From Flavobacterium sp. CFS9 (GTDB taxonomy: Bacteria; Bacteroidota; Bacteroidia; Flavobacteriales; Flavobacteriaceae): a stretch of DNA of 64,000 bases. This document shows positions 55,430 through 64,000 of the stretch, piece by piece (position 1 is the stretch's first letter; each line of letters begins with the position of its first letter). Below the pieces are notes generated by a model, which was not told the DNA's origin, did not search any database, and saw only the letters and a list, made by a program, of their open reading frames with translations. Where the stretch lies: positions 1,116,001 through 1,180,000 of the forward strand of contig NZ_AP031573.1 of the NCBI RefSeq assembly GCF_041154745.1, read 5' to 3'. The translations under genes were made by a program, and so were the position numbers.

Positions 55430-55744
55430 CTATAGTACTTGATTAGATTTTTTTGAAAATCTTACTTTCTTATCTCCTTCTACTCTAATACCAACTCTAG
55501 TTGTTTCCTTAGTTTTAGGATCAATTAGTGAAATGTTAGATATTTGTATAGAAGCTTCTTTCTTAACGATACCACCTTGAGGGTTTTTAGCACTTGGTTT
55601 TGTATGTTTTGAAACCATGTTTACACCTTCAACTATCGCTTTATTTTTCTCACGGTAAACACGTAATACTTTACCTTCAGCACCTTTATGGTCTCCGGCA
55701 ATAACTCTTACGATATCTCCTGATTTTATTTTTAGCTTTATCAT
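55430..55744 (-). CDS. rplX: 50S ribosomal protein L24
   Basis: L24 of 104 residues, early assembly protein with a KOW motif: [20 protein letters not shown] (about 7-26). [20 protein letters not shown] is typical of the family. Two bases separate it from rplE. Confidence 0.97.
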   Translation of the reverse strand: MIKLKIKSGDIVRVIAGDHKGAEGKVLRVYREKNKAIVEGVNMVSKHTKPSAKNPQGGIVKKEASIQISNISLIDPKTKETTRVGIRVEGDKKVRFSKKSNQVL

Positions 55745-55755
55745 CTTAAAACGAA

Positions 55756-56124
55756 TTAAAGCACTTCTGGTGCTAATGATACAATTTTCATGAATTGTTT
55801 TTCACGAAGTTCTCTTGCTACCGGACCAAAAACACGTGTTCCTCTCATTTCCCCTGCAGCGTTCAAAAGAACACATGCATTATCATCGAAACGGATATAA
55901 GAACCATCAGCTCTTCTCACTTCTTTTTTGGTACGTACAACAACTGCAGTTGAAACAGCTCCTTTTTTCACGTTTCCGTTTGGAGTTGCATCTTTAATAG
56001 ATACTACAATCTTGTCACCAACAGAGGCATACCTTCTTTTGGTACCTCCTAAAACACGGATAGTTAAAACTTCTTTTGCTCCCGTGTTATCTGCTACTTT
56101 TAGTCTTGATTCCTGTTGTACCAT
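55756..56124 (-). CDS. rplN: 50S ribosomal protein L14
   Basis: L14 of 122 residues. [20 protein letters not shown] opens it, and [20 protein letters not shown] followed by [20 protein letters not shown] closes it. Complete. It contacts the 16S rRNA across the subunit interface. Confidence 0.98.
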
Positions 56125-56126
56125 AA

Positions 56127-56387
56127 TTATTTAGCTCTTTCTAAGATTTCAACTAATCTCCAACATTTTGTTTTACTTAAAGGACGCGTTTCGCTAATTC
56201 TTACAGTATCTCCAATGTTACAGTCGTTTGTTTCGTCGTGTGCAACATATTTCTTAGTTTTCAACACGAACTTACCGTATAATGGGTGTTTTACTTTTCT
56301 TACTTCAGCAATAACAATAGACTTATCCATTTTATTTGAAGTAACAACACCTATTCTTTCTTTTCTTAAATTTCTTTTTTCTTCCAT
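56127..56387 (-). CDS. rpsQ: 30S ribosomal protein S17
   Basis: S17 of 86 residues with an OB fold. [20 protein letters not shown] and [20 protein letters not shown] are the family signatures. Two bases before rplN in reading order. Confidence 0.97.
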   Translation of the reverse strand: MEEKRNLRKERIGVVTSNKMDKSIVIAEVRKVKHPLYGKFVLKTKKYVAHDETNDCNIGDTVRISETRPLSKTKCWRLVEILERAK

Positions 56388-56404
56388 CTTTCAGCAGAAT
56401 ACAA

Positions 56405-56596
56405 TTATTGTAACTCTCTTTTAGTTAACTCTGTAGCCAATCTTGCAACTGTTCTTCTTACACTTCTAATTTGAAGTGGGTTCTCAATTGGAGAAATAGC
56501 GTGAGCCATTTTTAGGTCAGCATATATTTTCTTAGTTTGACTAAGTTTTTCTTGCAACTCCGCTGCAGAAAGATCTTTTATTTCTGATTGTTTCAT
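56405..56596 (-). CDS. rpmC: 50S ribosomal protein L29
   Basis: L29 of 63 residues near the polypeptide exit. Two helices: KQSEIKDLSAAELQEKLSQT and NPLQIRSVRRTVARLATELT. Normal length. Confidence 0.96.
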   Translation of the reverse strand: MKQSEIKDLSAAELQEKLSQTKKIYADLKMAHAISPIENPLQIRSVRRTVARLATELTKRELQ

Positions 56597-56609
56597 AATA
56601 TAAATTTAA

Positions 56610-57035
56610 TTATGCTTCGAAATCTCTAGCAACGACGAATTTAGTTTTTACTGGAAGTTTTTGAGCTGCAAGACGTAAAGCCTCTTTTGCAACTGACAAT
56701 GGAACTCCTCCAACTTCAAACATAATTCTTCCTGGTTTAACAACAGCAGCCCAATACTCAACTGCTCCTTTACCTTTACCCATACGTACTTCAAGAGGTT
56801 TCTTAGTAATAGGCTTATCTGGAAATATTTTAATCCATAACTGTCCTTCTCTCTTCATGTAACGAGTTGCAGCGATACGTGCAGCTTCGATTTGACGAGA
56901 AGTCAAGAACATTCCATCTTCATGTACAGATTTAATTCCAAACATTCCATTAGAAAGTTCATGCCCTCTTTGAGAGTTACCTTTCATCTTACCTTTTTGT
57001 ACCTTACGGTATTTTGTTCTTTTAGGCTGTAACAT
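56610..57035 (-). CDS. rplP: 50S ribosomal protein L16
   Basis: L16 of 141 residues. [20 protein letters not shown] opens the protein; [40 protein letters not shown] and [20 protein letters not shown] are conserved. It binds near the A site. Confidence 0.98.
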   Translation of the reverse strand: MLQPKRTKYRKVQKGKMKGNSQRGHELSNGMFGIKSVHEDGMFLTSRQIEAARIAATRYMKREGQLWIKIFPDKPITKKPLEVRMGKGKGAVEYWAAVVKPGRIMFEVGGVPLSVAKEALRLAAQKLPVKTKFVVARDFEA

Positions 57036-57054
57036 TTTTCTTTAGTTTAAAAAT

Positions 57055-57816
57055 TTACTTTCTTTTACGAGCGTCTGGTTTTCCACCTTTATTAAAAGGC
57101 TTTCTGTCTCCTCTTGGAGAATCGCCACCTTTACCACCACCAGTTCCAGATTGTTTTTTATCCATTCCTGCAAGTGGAGAAAGATCTCTCTTTCCATAAA
57201 CTTCACCTTTCATGATCCATACTTTGATACCCATTCTACCGTAAGTAGTGTGAGCTTCAGCCAAAGCATAGTCAATATCAGCTCTGAAAGTTGATAGAGG
57301 AATTCTACCTTCTTTGAAACCTTCTGAACGCGCCATCTCAGCACCATTCAAACGACCAGAAATCAAAACTTTGATACCCTCAGCGTTCATACGCATAGAA
57401 GCAGCAATAGCCATTTTGATTGCACGTCTGTAAGAAATACGGCTTTCGATTTGACGAGCGATGCTTGTCGCCACAAGATAAGCATCTAACTCAGGTCTTT
57501 TAATTTCAAAAATGTTGATTTGAACCTCTTTGTCAGTAACTTTCTTAAGTTCTTCTTTCAACTTGTCTACCTCTTGCCCACCTTTTCCGATAATGATACC
57601 AGGTCTGGCAGTAGTGATAGTAACGGTTACAAGTTTCAAAGTTCTCTCGATGATTACTTTAGATACACTAGCTTTTGATAAACGAGCGTGGATATACTTT
57701 CTGATTTTGTGATCTTCGGCAAGTTTATCACCGTAGTCATTTCCACCATACCAGTTTGAGTCCCACCCTCTGATGATACCAAGTCTATTTCCAATTGGAT
57801 TTGTCTTTTGTCCCAT
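57055..57816 (-). CDS. rpsC: 30S ribosomal protein S3
   Basis: S3 of 253 residues with a KH domain ([20 protein letters not shown], about 72-91) and C-terminal domain [20 protein letters not shown] plus [21 protein letters not shown] glycine/lysine-rich disordered tail (about 220-253) extends it beyond the E. coli length, a pattern seen in many Bacteroidota. Confidence 0.98.
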   Translation of the reverse strand: MGQKTNPIGNRLGIIRGWDSNWYGGNDYGDKLAEDHKIRKYIHARLSKASVSKVIIERTLKLVTVTITTARPGIIIGKGGQEVDKLKEELKKVTDKEVQINIFEIKRPELDAYLVATSIARQIESRISYRRAIKMAIAASMRMNAEGIKVLISGRLNGAEMARSEGFKEGRIPLSTFRADIDYALAEAHTTYGRMGIKVWIMKGEVYGKRDLSPLAGMDKKQSGTGGGKGGDSPRGDRKPFNKGGKPDARKRK

Positions 57817-57821
57817 GCTGC

Positions 57822-58235
57822 TTAAGAATTGCTTTGTGTGTTATTGATAGCTCCAAGCACGATTGTTACGTGGTTAGAACGTTTTCTTATTCTGTGTGCA
57901 CGACCTTGAGGAGCTGGACGAAGTCTTTTCAACATCATTCCACCATCTACTCTGATCTCTTTAACAAATAATCCAGCTTCTTCTAAATTACCTTCACTAT
58001 TTTTTTGCTCCCAGTTGTTGATTGCAGATAATAATAGTTTTTCTAATTTTCTTGAAGCTTCTTTAGAACTGAATCTCAAGATGTTAAGTGCTCTTTCTAC
58101 CTTCTGACCTCTTACCAAGTCCGCTACTAAGCGCATTTTTCTAGGTGAAGTAGGGCAGTTATTCAATTTTGCGAAAGCAATAGACTTATTAGCCTCTTTT
58201 CTCGCATCTGCTGTTTCTCTTTTACGAACTCCCAT
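57822..58235 (-). CDS. rplV: 50S ribosomal protein L22
   Basis: L22 of 137 residues lining the exit tunnel. [20 protein letters not shown] (about 27-46), then [20 protein letters not shown] and [10 protein letters not shown] of the beta-hairpin. Complete. Confidence 0.97.
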
Positions 58236-58243
58236 TGCTTCTT

Positions 58244-58522
58244 TTATTTTTTACCTTTATTTTTTGCTCCAGCATGACCTCTAAAAGATCTAGTTGGTGA
58301 AAACTCTCCTAATTTGTGACCTACCATGTTTTCTGTTACGTAAACCGGTACAAATTGACGACCGTTATGAACTGCGATAGTTTGTCCAACAAAGTCTGGA
58401 GTAATCATGGAAGCTCTAGACCAAGTCTTTACTACTCCATTTTTTCCGCTTTCAATGTTTTCCTGAACTTTCTTGTCTAACTTATAATGAACGAAAGGTC
58501 CTTTTTTTAATGAACGTGCCAT
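58244..58522 (-). CDS. rpsS: 30S ribosomal protein S19
   Basis: S19 of 92 residues, head protein working with S13. [20 protein letters not shown] and [20 protein letters not shown] are diagnostic. Confidence 0.98.
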   Translation of the reverse strand: MARSLKKGPFVHYKLDKKVQENIESGKNGVVKTWSRASMITPDFVGQTIAVHNGRQFVPVYVTENMVGHKLGEFSPTRSFRGHAGAKNKGKK

Positions 58523-58528
58523 ATCTTA

Positions 58529-59353
58529 TTATTTCTTTCTACGTTCTACGATATACTTGTTACTCGGGTTTTTCTTAGAACGAGTTCTGTAACCTTTAGC
58601 TGGCAATCCGTTTCTTGAACGTGGGTGCCCTCCAGAAGAACGTCCTTCACCACCTCCCATAGGGTGATCAACTGGGTTCATCGCTACTGGTCTAGTTCTA
58701 GGTCTTCTTCCTAACCATCTTGTTCTACCTGCTTTTCCAGATACAACTAATTGGTGATCAGAATTAGAAACAGCTCCAATTGTAGCCGAACATGTTAACA
58801 AGATTAATCTTGTCTCTCCAGATGGCATTTTAATTGTAGCGTATTTTCCGTCTCTTGCCATTAACTGAGCAAAAGTTCCAGCTGAACGAGCAATAACTGC
58901 TCCTTGTCCTGGACGTAACTCAATACAAGATATAACAGTTCCAAGAGGAATTCTGCTTAAAGGTAATGTATTACCAATCTCTGGTTGAGATTCTGGACCA
59001 GAAACTAATTTCTGACCAACTTTCAATCCGTTTTGAGCGATAATATAAGTTTTCTCTCCATCAGCATAAGCCAACAAAGCGATAAATGCAGTACGATTTG
59101 GATCGTATTCGATTGATTTCACAGTAGCCGGAATTCCAACTTTAGTTCTTTTGAAATCAATAATACGATATCTCTGCTTGTGACCACCACCCGTATAACG
59201 CATGGTCATCTTTCCTTGACTATTTCTACCTCCAGAGTTTTTTATCGGCGCTATCAAAGAGCGTTCCGGCTTATCAGTTGTAATGGCGTCATAACCATTC
59301 ACAACTCTAAATCGCTGACCTGGGGTAATAGGTTTTAATTTTCTTACTGACAT
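58529..59353 (-). CDS. rplB: 50S ribosomal protein L2
   Basis: L2 of 274 residues, needed for subunit joining and peptidyl transfer. Conserved segments: [40 protein letters not shown] and the C-terminal [20 protein letters not shown] with its essential histidine region. Full length. Confidence 0.98.
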   Translation of the reverse strand: MSVRKLKPITPGQRFRVVNGYDAITTDKPERSLIAPIKNSGGRNSQGKMTMRYTGGGHKQRYRIIDFKRTKVGIPATVKSIEYDPNRTAFIALLAYADGEKTYIIAQNGLKVGQKLVSGPESQPEIGNTLPLSRIPLGTVISCIELRPGQGAVIARSAGTFAQLMARDGKYATIKMPSGETRLILLTCSATIGAVSNSDHQLVVSGKAGRTRWLGRRPRTRPVAMNPVDHPMGGGEGRSSGGHPRSRNGLPAKGYRTRSKKNPSNKYIVERRKK

Positions 59354-59362
59354 TTTTCTATC

Positions 59363-59653
59363 TTAGATATTGTTGTAAAAATCAATTGTTTCTCCTTCTT
59401 GTACTTGTACAATTGCTTTTTTAATAGCATTTGTCTTTCCACTGATTAAACCACTTTTAGTGTATTTTGTAGTTCTGTCCGGTCTTACGTTCATCGTGTT
59501 AACTGAAACGATAGTTACTCCATAAGCAGCTTCAACAGCTTTCTTAATTTGAACTTTGTTTGCTTTTTTGTCAACAACGAATCCGAAGCGGTTTAAAACT
59601 TCACTTTCTTTGGTTACTTTTTCTGTTACTATAGGTCTAATTATGATACTCAT
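59363..59653 (-). CDS. rplW: 50S ribosomal protein L23
   Basis: L23 of 96 residues at the tunnel exit, docking site for trigger factor and SRP. IIRPIVTEKVTKESEVLNRF and YGVTIVSVNTMNVRPDRTTK are the family motifs. Confidence 0.97.
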   Translation of the reverse strand: MSIIIRPIVTEKVTKESEVLNRFGFVVDKKANKVQIKKAVEAAYGVTIVSVNTMNVRPDRTTKYTKSGLISGKTNAIKKAIVQVQEGETIDFYNNI

Positions 59654-59660
59654 ACTCCTA

Positions 59661-60290
59661 TTATTTACTTAAATTTTCTTCGATTAACTCCAAAGAACCT
59701 TCTAAAAGCACTAAATTGTTAGTGTTTAAAATAGCGTAAGTGCTTAATTCTGAGCTAGTTACGACATTAGAAGCCTTTAAATTGCGTGACGACAAATATA
59801 CATTTTTATTCGTCTCTCCCAACACAAATAGAGATTTTTTATTTTCTAACCCTAAAGCTTTCAAAACATTAGTGAAATTTTTAGTGTTTGGCGTTTCAAA
59901 ATTAAAGTCTTCAAGAACGATAATATTCGACTCTTTTGCTTTGATTGAGAAAGCTGATTTTCTTGCCAATCTTTTCAAGCCTTTATTCAATTTAAATGAA
60001 TAACTTCTTGGTCTTGGTCCGAAAATTGTTCCACCACCTTTAAACAATGGATTTTTGATACTTCCCGCACGAGCTGTACCAGTTCCTTTTTGTTTTTTAA
60101 TCTTACGTGTACTTCCTGTCACTTCAGCTCTTTCTTTAGCTTTGTGAGTCCCTTGTCTTTGATTAGCAAGATATTGCTTTACATCAAGGTATACAGCGTG
60201 ATTGTTTGGCTCAATTGCGAATACTGAATCAGAAAGTTGAACTTTTCTTCCAGTATCTTTTCCGTTGAAATCTAATACTTTTACTTCCAT
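59661..60290 (-). CDS. rplD: 50S ribosomal protein L4
   Basis: L4 of 209 residues from the ATG at 60288-60290 ([20 protein letters not shown]). An upstream ATG at 60335 lies inside rplC in another frame and gives an N-terminus without family resemblance, so I chose the later one. KKQKGTGTARAGSIKNPLFK and GPRPRSYSFKLNKGLKRLAR form the tunnel loop. Its start overlaps the rplC stop codon. Confidence 0.97.
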   Translation of the reverse strand: MEVKVLDFNGKDTGRKVQLSDSVFAIEPNNHAVYLDVKQYLANQRQGTHKAKERAEVTGSTRKIKKQKGTGTARAGSIKNPLFKGGGTIFGPRPRSYSFKLNKGLKRLARKSAFSIKAKESNIIVLEDFNFETPNTKNFTNVLKALGLENKKSLFVLGETNKNVYLSSRNLKASNVVTSSELSTYAILNTNNLVLLEGSLELIEENLSK

Positions 60291-60907
60291 TACTTCTGAA
60301 TGATTACATAAGAGTTTTTGTGCCCAGGAATACATCCTTTAACAACAAGCAGGTTCTTTTCAGCCACTACTTTTAAAACTCTAAGGTTTTGAACTTTTAC
60401 ATTGTCTCCTCCCATTCTTCCAGCCATACGCATTCCTTTGAATACTCTAGACGGATAAGAAGAAGCCCCCACAGAACCTGGTGCTCTTAAACGGTTGTGT
60501 TGACCGTGAGTTGCCTGTCCAACACCACCAAATCCGTGACGTTTAACAACCCCTTGAAAACCTTTACCTTTAGACACACCTTGTACATCTACAAATTCTC
60601 CTTCAGAAAAAATAGAAACATCAATAAGATCTCCTAATTTTTGCTCAGTTGCAAAATCTTGAAATTCAACGACTTTTTTCTTAGCAACAGTTCCAGCTTT
60701 TTTAAAGTGACCTAAAGCCGCTTTAGTGGAATGTTTCTCGTTTTTGTCATCGAAACCAAGTTGCAACGCTTCGTACCCGTCAACACCTTTGGTTCTGACT
60801 TGGGTAACAACGCATGGTCCAGCTTCGATTACTGTACAAGGAATGTTTTTCCCGTTTTCGTCGAAGATACTAGTCATGCCGATTTTCTTACCAATTAACC
60901 CAGACAT
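60290..60907 (-). CDS. rplC: 50S ribosomal protein L3
   Basis: L3 of 205 residues, one of the first proteins in 50S assembly. [20 protein letters not shown] at the start, then [20 protein letters not shown] and [20 protein letters not shown]. It is the first gene of the superoperon, with a promoter about 70 bases upstream. Confidence 0.98.
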   Translation of the reverse strand: MSGLIGKKIGMTSIFDENGKNIPCTVIEAGPCVVTQVRTKGVDGYEALQLGFDDKNEKHSTKAALGHFKKAGTVAKKKVVEFQDFATEQKLGDLIDVSIFSEGEFVDVQGVSKGKGFQGVVKRHGFGGVGQATHGQHNRLRAPGSVGASSYPSRVFKGMRMAGRMGGDNVKVQNLRVLKVVAEKNLLVVKGCIPGHKNSYVIIQK

Positions 60908-60976
60908 AAATATTAATTATTAATTACTAAAATTCCCTTCAATTTGAAAATAACAGAAATTTCCAAACAGGGAGTG

Positions 60977-61007
60977 CAAAAGTAGATATTAAAATTGAAT
61001 ATACCAA
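60977..61007 (-). promoter_or_regulatory. Promoter of the rplC-rplQ superoperon
   Basis: TTG at 61005-61007, a 20-base spacer and TACTTTTG at 60977-60984 on the minus strand. An exact match to the Bacteroidota consensus. The leader of about 65 bases before rplC contains no strong hairpin. Confidence 0.82.
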
Positions 61008-61263
61008 ACAGTTAGAAAAATTAAATCGCTCATTATCAAAAACCAAGCATCAAAACAACATCAAAAACAACCCTAATCTTTCCTAAAATTGAAAACATTT
61101 TTTACATTTTTAATCCATCCACGCTTAACAATTAATTAATAAAACCACAACAAAAAACACCCGAATCACCTTAAAACAAAGGGCTTTATAAAAAATTAAA
61201 AGAGATAAAAAAATAAAAAACAACTCAAAACCACACCTTAAAAAAGACATTATTTTAAAACAA

Positions 61264-61293
61264 AAAAAGCGAGACATTTCTGACTCGCTTTTT
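61264..61293. terminator. Intrinsic terminator after rpsJ
   Basis: Ten-base stem AAAAAGCGAG pairing with CTCGCTTTTT around a ten-base loop. On the minus strand it is followed by a T run. It lies 20 bases after the rpsJ stop codon and separates rpsJ from the rplC operon. Confidence 0.88.
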
Positions 61294-61313
61294 ATATAAA
61301 AAATATAAAAAAA

Positions 61314-61619
61314 TTATACTTTTATCTCTACTTCAACCCCACTTGGCAATTCAAGTTTCATTAAAGCATCAATAGTTTTAGATGAAGATGAATAAATATC
61401 AATTAATCTCTTGTATGACATTACTTCAAATTGCTCTCTCGCTTTTTTGTTAACGTGCGGAGAACGTAACACAGTGAAAAGTTTTTTGTGCGTTGGCAAT
61501 GGAATTGGACCTGTTACAACTGCACCAGTAGTTTTTACTGTTTTTACGATCTTTTCAGCAGATTTATCTACCAACATGTGATCGTAAGACTTTAGTTTTA
61601 TTCTGATTTTTTGACTCAT
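61314..61619 (-). CDS. rpsJ: 30S ribosomal protein S10
   Basis: S10 of 101 residues; also NusE, the antitermination partner of Nus[21 protein letters not shown] opens it; [20 protein letters not shown] is the conserved loop. It follows fusA by 11 bases and is followed by its own terminator, so it belongs to the rpsG-fusA unit here. Confidence 0.98.
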
Positions 61620-61630
61620 TTTCTTAAGAA

Positions 61631-63787
61631 TTAAGCGTTACCTTTTGCTTTTTTAATTACCGCTTCTGAAATATTAGAAGGCGTTTCTGCATAGTGAGAA
61701 AACTCCATTGTTGAAGTAGCTCTACCTGAAGACAATGTTCTCAATGTTGTAACATATCCAAACATTTCAGATAAAGGCACATCAGCTTTAATAGTTTTAG
61801 CCCCATTTCTGTCACCCATATCATTAACCTGACCTCTACGACGGTTCAAGTCACCTACGATATCACCCATGTTTTCTTCAGGAGTAATAACCTCGATTTT
61901 CATGATTGGCTCCAAAATAACAGCTCCGGCAGCACGTCCTGATTCTTTATACCCCATTCTTGCAGCTAATTCGAAAGAAAGAGCATCAGAATCCACAGGG
62001 TGGAAAGATCCGTCTAATAAAGTCACTTTTAAACTATCAACAGCGTATCCAGCTAATGGACCTGTTTTCATAGCCTCACGGAAGCCTTTTTCAACAGCAG
62101 GAATATACTCCTTAGGAACGTTACCTCCTTTTACCTCATTAACAAACTGTAATCCAACAGGAACTTTACCATCAACTTCATCAGCAGGCTCGATTCTAAA
62201 TACGATATCACCGAATTTACCACGACCTCCAGATTGTTTTTTGTAAGTTTCTCTATGCTGAGCAGATTTTGTAAACGCTTCTTTATACTCAACCTGAGGC
62301 TCACCTTGATTAACCTCTACTTTGAACTCACGTTTCATACGATCAACTAAGATATCCAAGTGAAGCTCACCCATACCAGAAATAATAGTTTGACCTGAAG
62401 CCTCATCAGTTCTTACAGTAAACGTTGGATCCTCTTCAGCTAATTTTGCCAAAGCCATACCCATTTTATCAACGTCAGCTTTAGTTTTAGGCTCGATAGC
62501 GATACCAATTACCGGATCAGGGAATTTCATAGATTCCAAGATAATTGGATTCTTCTCATCACATAAAGTATCTCCAGTTTTAATATCTTTAAATCCTACA
62601 GCAGCTCCAATATCTCCAGCCTCAATAAATTCAATTGGATTTTGTTTGTTAGCGTGCATTTGGTAAATACGAGAAATTCTCTCCTTGTTACCAGAACGAG
62701 TATTTAAAACATAAGAACCAGCATCTAAACGACCAGAGTAAGCACGGAAGAAAGCTAAACGACCTACGAATGGGTCAGTAGCAATTTTAAATGCCAAAGC
62801 AGCAAACGGCTCTTTTACATCTGGCTTACGCAAGATTTTAGTTTGATCTTCTTCTAATAAATCAGCATCATCAGGGTGAATTCCTTCAATACCTTCTTTA
62901 TCCAAAGGAGATGGTAAATATTTACAAACTGCATCTAACATGAACTGAACTCCTTTGTTTTTGAAAGAAGAACCTGCAAGCATAGGAATGATTGCCATGT
63001 CGATTGTAGCAGCTCTTAAAGCGTTGTTGATTTCTTCCTCTGTAATAGAGTTCTCATCTTCCATGTACTTATCTAAAAGATTTTCATCATAAGTAGCAAT
63101 TTCTTCGATAAGAATAGAACGGTAATGCTTAACATCATCAACCATATCAGCCGGGATATCAACAATATCAAAAGTAGCTCCCTGAGTTTCATCATGCCAT
63201 ACAATAGCCTGATTTTTTACTAAGTCAACGATACCCTTGAAATCAGCCTCATCACCAATAGGCAAAGTAATTGCAACCGCATTCGATTTCAACATATCTT
63301 TAACCTGCCCACAAACCCCAAGGAAGTTAGATCCCTGACGGTCCATTTTGTTTACGAATCCCATACGAGGAACTCTATATTGATCAGCAAGCCTCCAGTT
63401 AGTTTCAGACTGAGGCTCAACACCATCAACTGCACTAAATAAGAAAACTAAACCATCCAATACACGTAAAGAACGATTTACCTCTACAGTAAAGTCAACG
63501 TGCCCAGGAGTATCAATAATATTAAAGTGGTAAGGCAATGATTCCGGAAGCACTTTACCTTGCTCTGTTGGAAAATTCCAAGTACAAGTCGTAGCAGCAG
63601 AAGTAATTGTAATACCTCTTTCCTGCTCTTGTGCCATCCAGTCCATTGTTGCAGCACCATCGTGTACCTCACCAATTTTGTGTGACTTTCCAGTATAAAA
63701 AAGAATACGCTCAGTAGTTGTTGTTTTACCAGCATCAATATGAGCAGCAATTCCGATATTTCTTGTATATTTTAAATCTCTAGCCAT
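61631..63787 (-). CDS. fusA: Elongation factor G
   Basis: Translocation GTPase of 718 residues. G domain with [20 protein letters not shown] (about 15-34), [12 protein letters not shown], and [10 protein letters not shown]; later domains contain [20 protein letters not shown] and [20 protein letters not shown]. It is the classical full-length form, not the shorter EF-G2 type. It lies 10 bases after rpsG. Confidence 0.98.
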   Translation of the reverse strand: MARDLKYTRNIGIAAHIDAGKTTTTERILFYTGKSHKIGEVHDGAATMDWMAQEQERGITITSAATTCTWNFPTEQGKVLPESLPYHFNIIDTPGHVDFTVEVNRSLRVLDGLVFLFSAVDGVEPQSETNWRLADQYRVPRMGFVNKMDRQGSNFLGVCGQVKDMLKSNAVAITLPIGDEADFKGIVDLVKNQAIVWHDETQGATFDIVDIPADMVDDVKHYRSILIEEIATYDENLLDKYMEDENSITEEEINNALRAATIDMAIIPMLAGSSFKNKGVQFMLDAVCKYLPSPLDKEGIEGIHPDDADLLEEDQTKILRKPDVKEPFAALAFKIATDPFVGRLAFFRAYSGRLDAGSYVLNTRSGNKERISRIYQMHANKQNPIEFIEAGDIGAAVGFKDIKTGDTLCDEKNPIILESMKFPDPVIGIAIEPKTKADVDKMGMALAKLAEEDPTFTVRTDEASGQTIISGMGELHLDILVDRMKREFKVEVNQGEPQVEYKEAFTKSAQHRETYKKQSGGRGKFGDIVFRIEPADEVDGKVPVGLQFVNEVKGGNVPKEYIPAVEKGFREAMKTGPLAGYAVDSLKVTLLDGSFHPVDSDALSFELAARMGYKESGRAAGAVILEPIMKIEVITPEENMGDIVGDLNRRRGQVNDMGDRNGAKTIKADVPLSEMFGYVTTLRTLSSGRATSTMEFSHYAETPSNISEAVIKKAKGNA

Positions 63788-63797
63788 TTCTTTACGA

Positions 63798-64000
63798 ATT
63801 AAAATCTAAAGTGAGAGAATGCTTTGTTAGCTTCTGCCATTTTGTGAGTATCCATTCTTTTCTTAACCGCAGCACCTTCTTCTTTAGCAGCTGCTAAACA
63901 TTCTGACGCTAAACGTTGTGCCATAGATTTTTCATTTCTTCTTCTTGAATAAAGTATTAACCACTTCATTGCCATAGAAATTTTTCTGTCTGGACGAATC
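63798..64000 (-). CDS. rpsG: 30S ribosomal protein S7, N-terminus cut by window edge
   Basis: The last 66 codons of S7 are visible, ending at TAA 63798-63800. The readable part includes [40 protein letters not shown] and the C-terminal [19 protein letters not shown]. Start lies beyond the right edge. It is followed by fusA after 10 bases. Confidence 0.96.

Larger units (their letters stand above)
60908..61313. other. Gene-free region between rplC and rpsJ
   Basis: A 406-base AT-rich stretch without a credible gene on either strand. It holds the rplC promoter (60977-61007) at one end and the rpsJ terminator (61264-61293) at the other. The middle (about 61010-61260) is A-rich on the plus strand and I see no further structure or repeat in it. 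Confidence 0.85.

Noticed and set aside
60291..60335. Upstream ATG giving a longer L4
   Set aside because: Overlaps the 3-prime end of rplC in another frame; the ATG at 60290 matches the family N-terminus.
60985..61263. Hidden gene or small RNA in the A-rich stretch between rpsJ and rplC
   Set aside because: No open frame with coding character and no stable hairpin found apart from the terminator.

Overview
The window reads as a chromosomal segment of a Flavobacteriia-type Bacteroidota, most likely Flavobacterium. The evidence is the AT-rich sequence, the absence of strong Shine-Dalgarno sequences, several promoters of the Bacteroidota type (TTG, 20 bases, TAnnTTTG), a UpxY-type NusG paralogue beside a capsule locus, a zinc-free S14 and L36, and a ribosomal superoperon without map or adk between secY and infA. 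Nearly every gene is on the minus strand, so transcription runs from high to low coordinates. marC is the only plus-strand gene.

Positions 1-39005 are one large Wzx/Wzy-type surface polysaccharide locus. Reading in transcription order it starts with the export and co-polymerase pair wza and wzc, a TviC-like epimerase, ugd and a UpxY antiterminator, ending at a terminator near 32718-32765. A second unit starts from a good promoter at 32591-32621 with tviB, manC and rmlB, followed by a second exporter set (an 839-residue SLBB protein and a Wzz-like protein). Next comes a tightly packed nonulosonic acid cassette: pseB, pseC, a decayed methyltransferase, an aldo/keto reductase, an SpsF-type cytidylyltransferase, a HemL-like class III aminotransferase, a tandem GNAT protein, a formyltransferase-like protein, a PIG-L deacetylase and pseI. 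After it come an acetyltransferase, a GT-B transferase, the Wzx flippase, a GT4, a CDP-6-deoxyhexose cassette (rfbF, rfbG, an RmlC-like cupin, short-chain dehydrogenases), glycosyltransferases, the probable Wzy polymerase, and finally a WbpV/WbpL-like reductase plus initiating transferase with a cupin and a sugar aminotransferase that runs off the left edge.

Taken together the locus should make an undecaprenyl-linked repeat started by a phospho-sugar transferase. The repeat likely carries a pseudaminic-type acid, a CDP-derived 6-deoxyhexose and uronic or aminouronic acids. It would be flipped by Wzx, polymerised by Wzy, and exported by Wza/Wzc and/or the SLBB/Wzz pair. The most unusual part is the nonulosonate cassette. 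It has pseB, pseC and pseI but no recognisable pseG, and it carries enzymes that could replace an N-acetyl by an N-formyl group and add an extra amino group.

Positions 39076-47000 hold housekeeping genes: recR, a CoA-binding protein, marC, two adjacent guanidino-group hydrolase paralogues, gltA, eno and carA. Positions 47143-61263 are the S10/spc/alpha ribosomal superoperon, rplC through rplQ, with secY, infA and rpoA. Its promoter lies just upstream of rplC and a terminator lies after rplQ. rpsJ is not joined to this operon; it ends the preceding rpsG-fusA-rpsJ unit and is followed by its own terminator. The right edge cuts rpsG.
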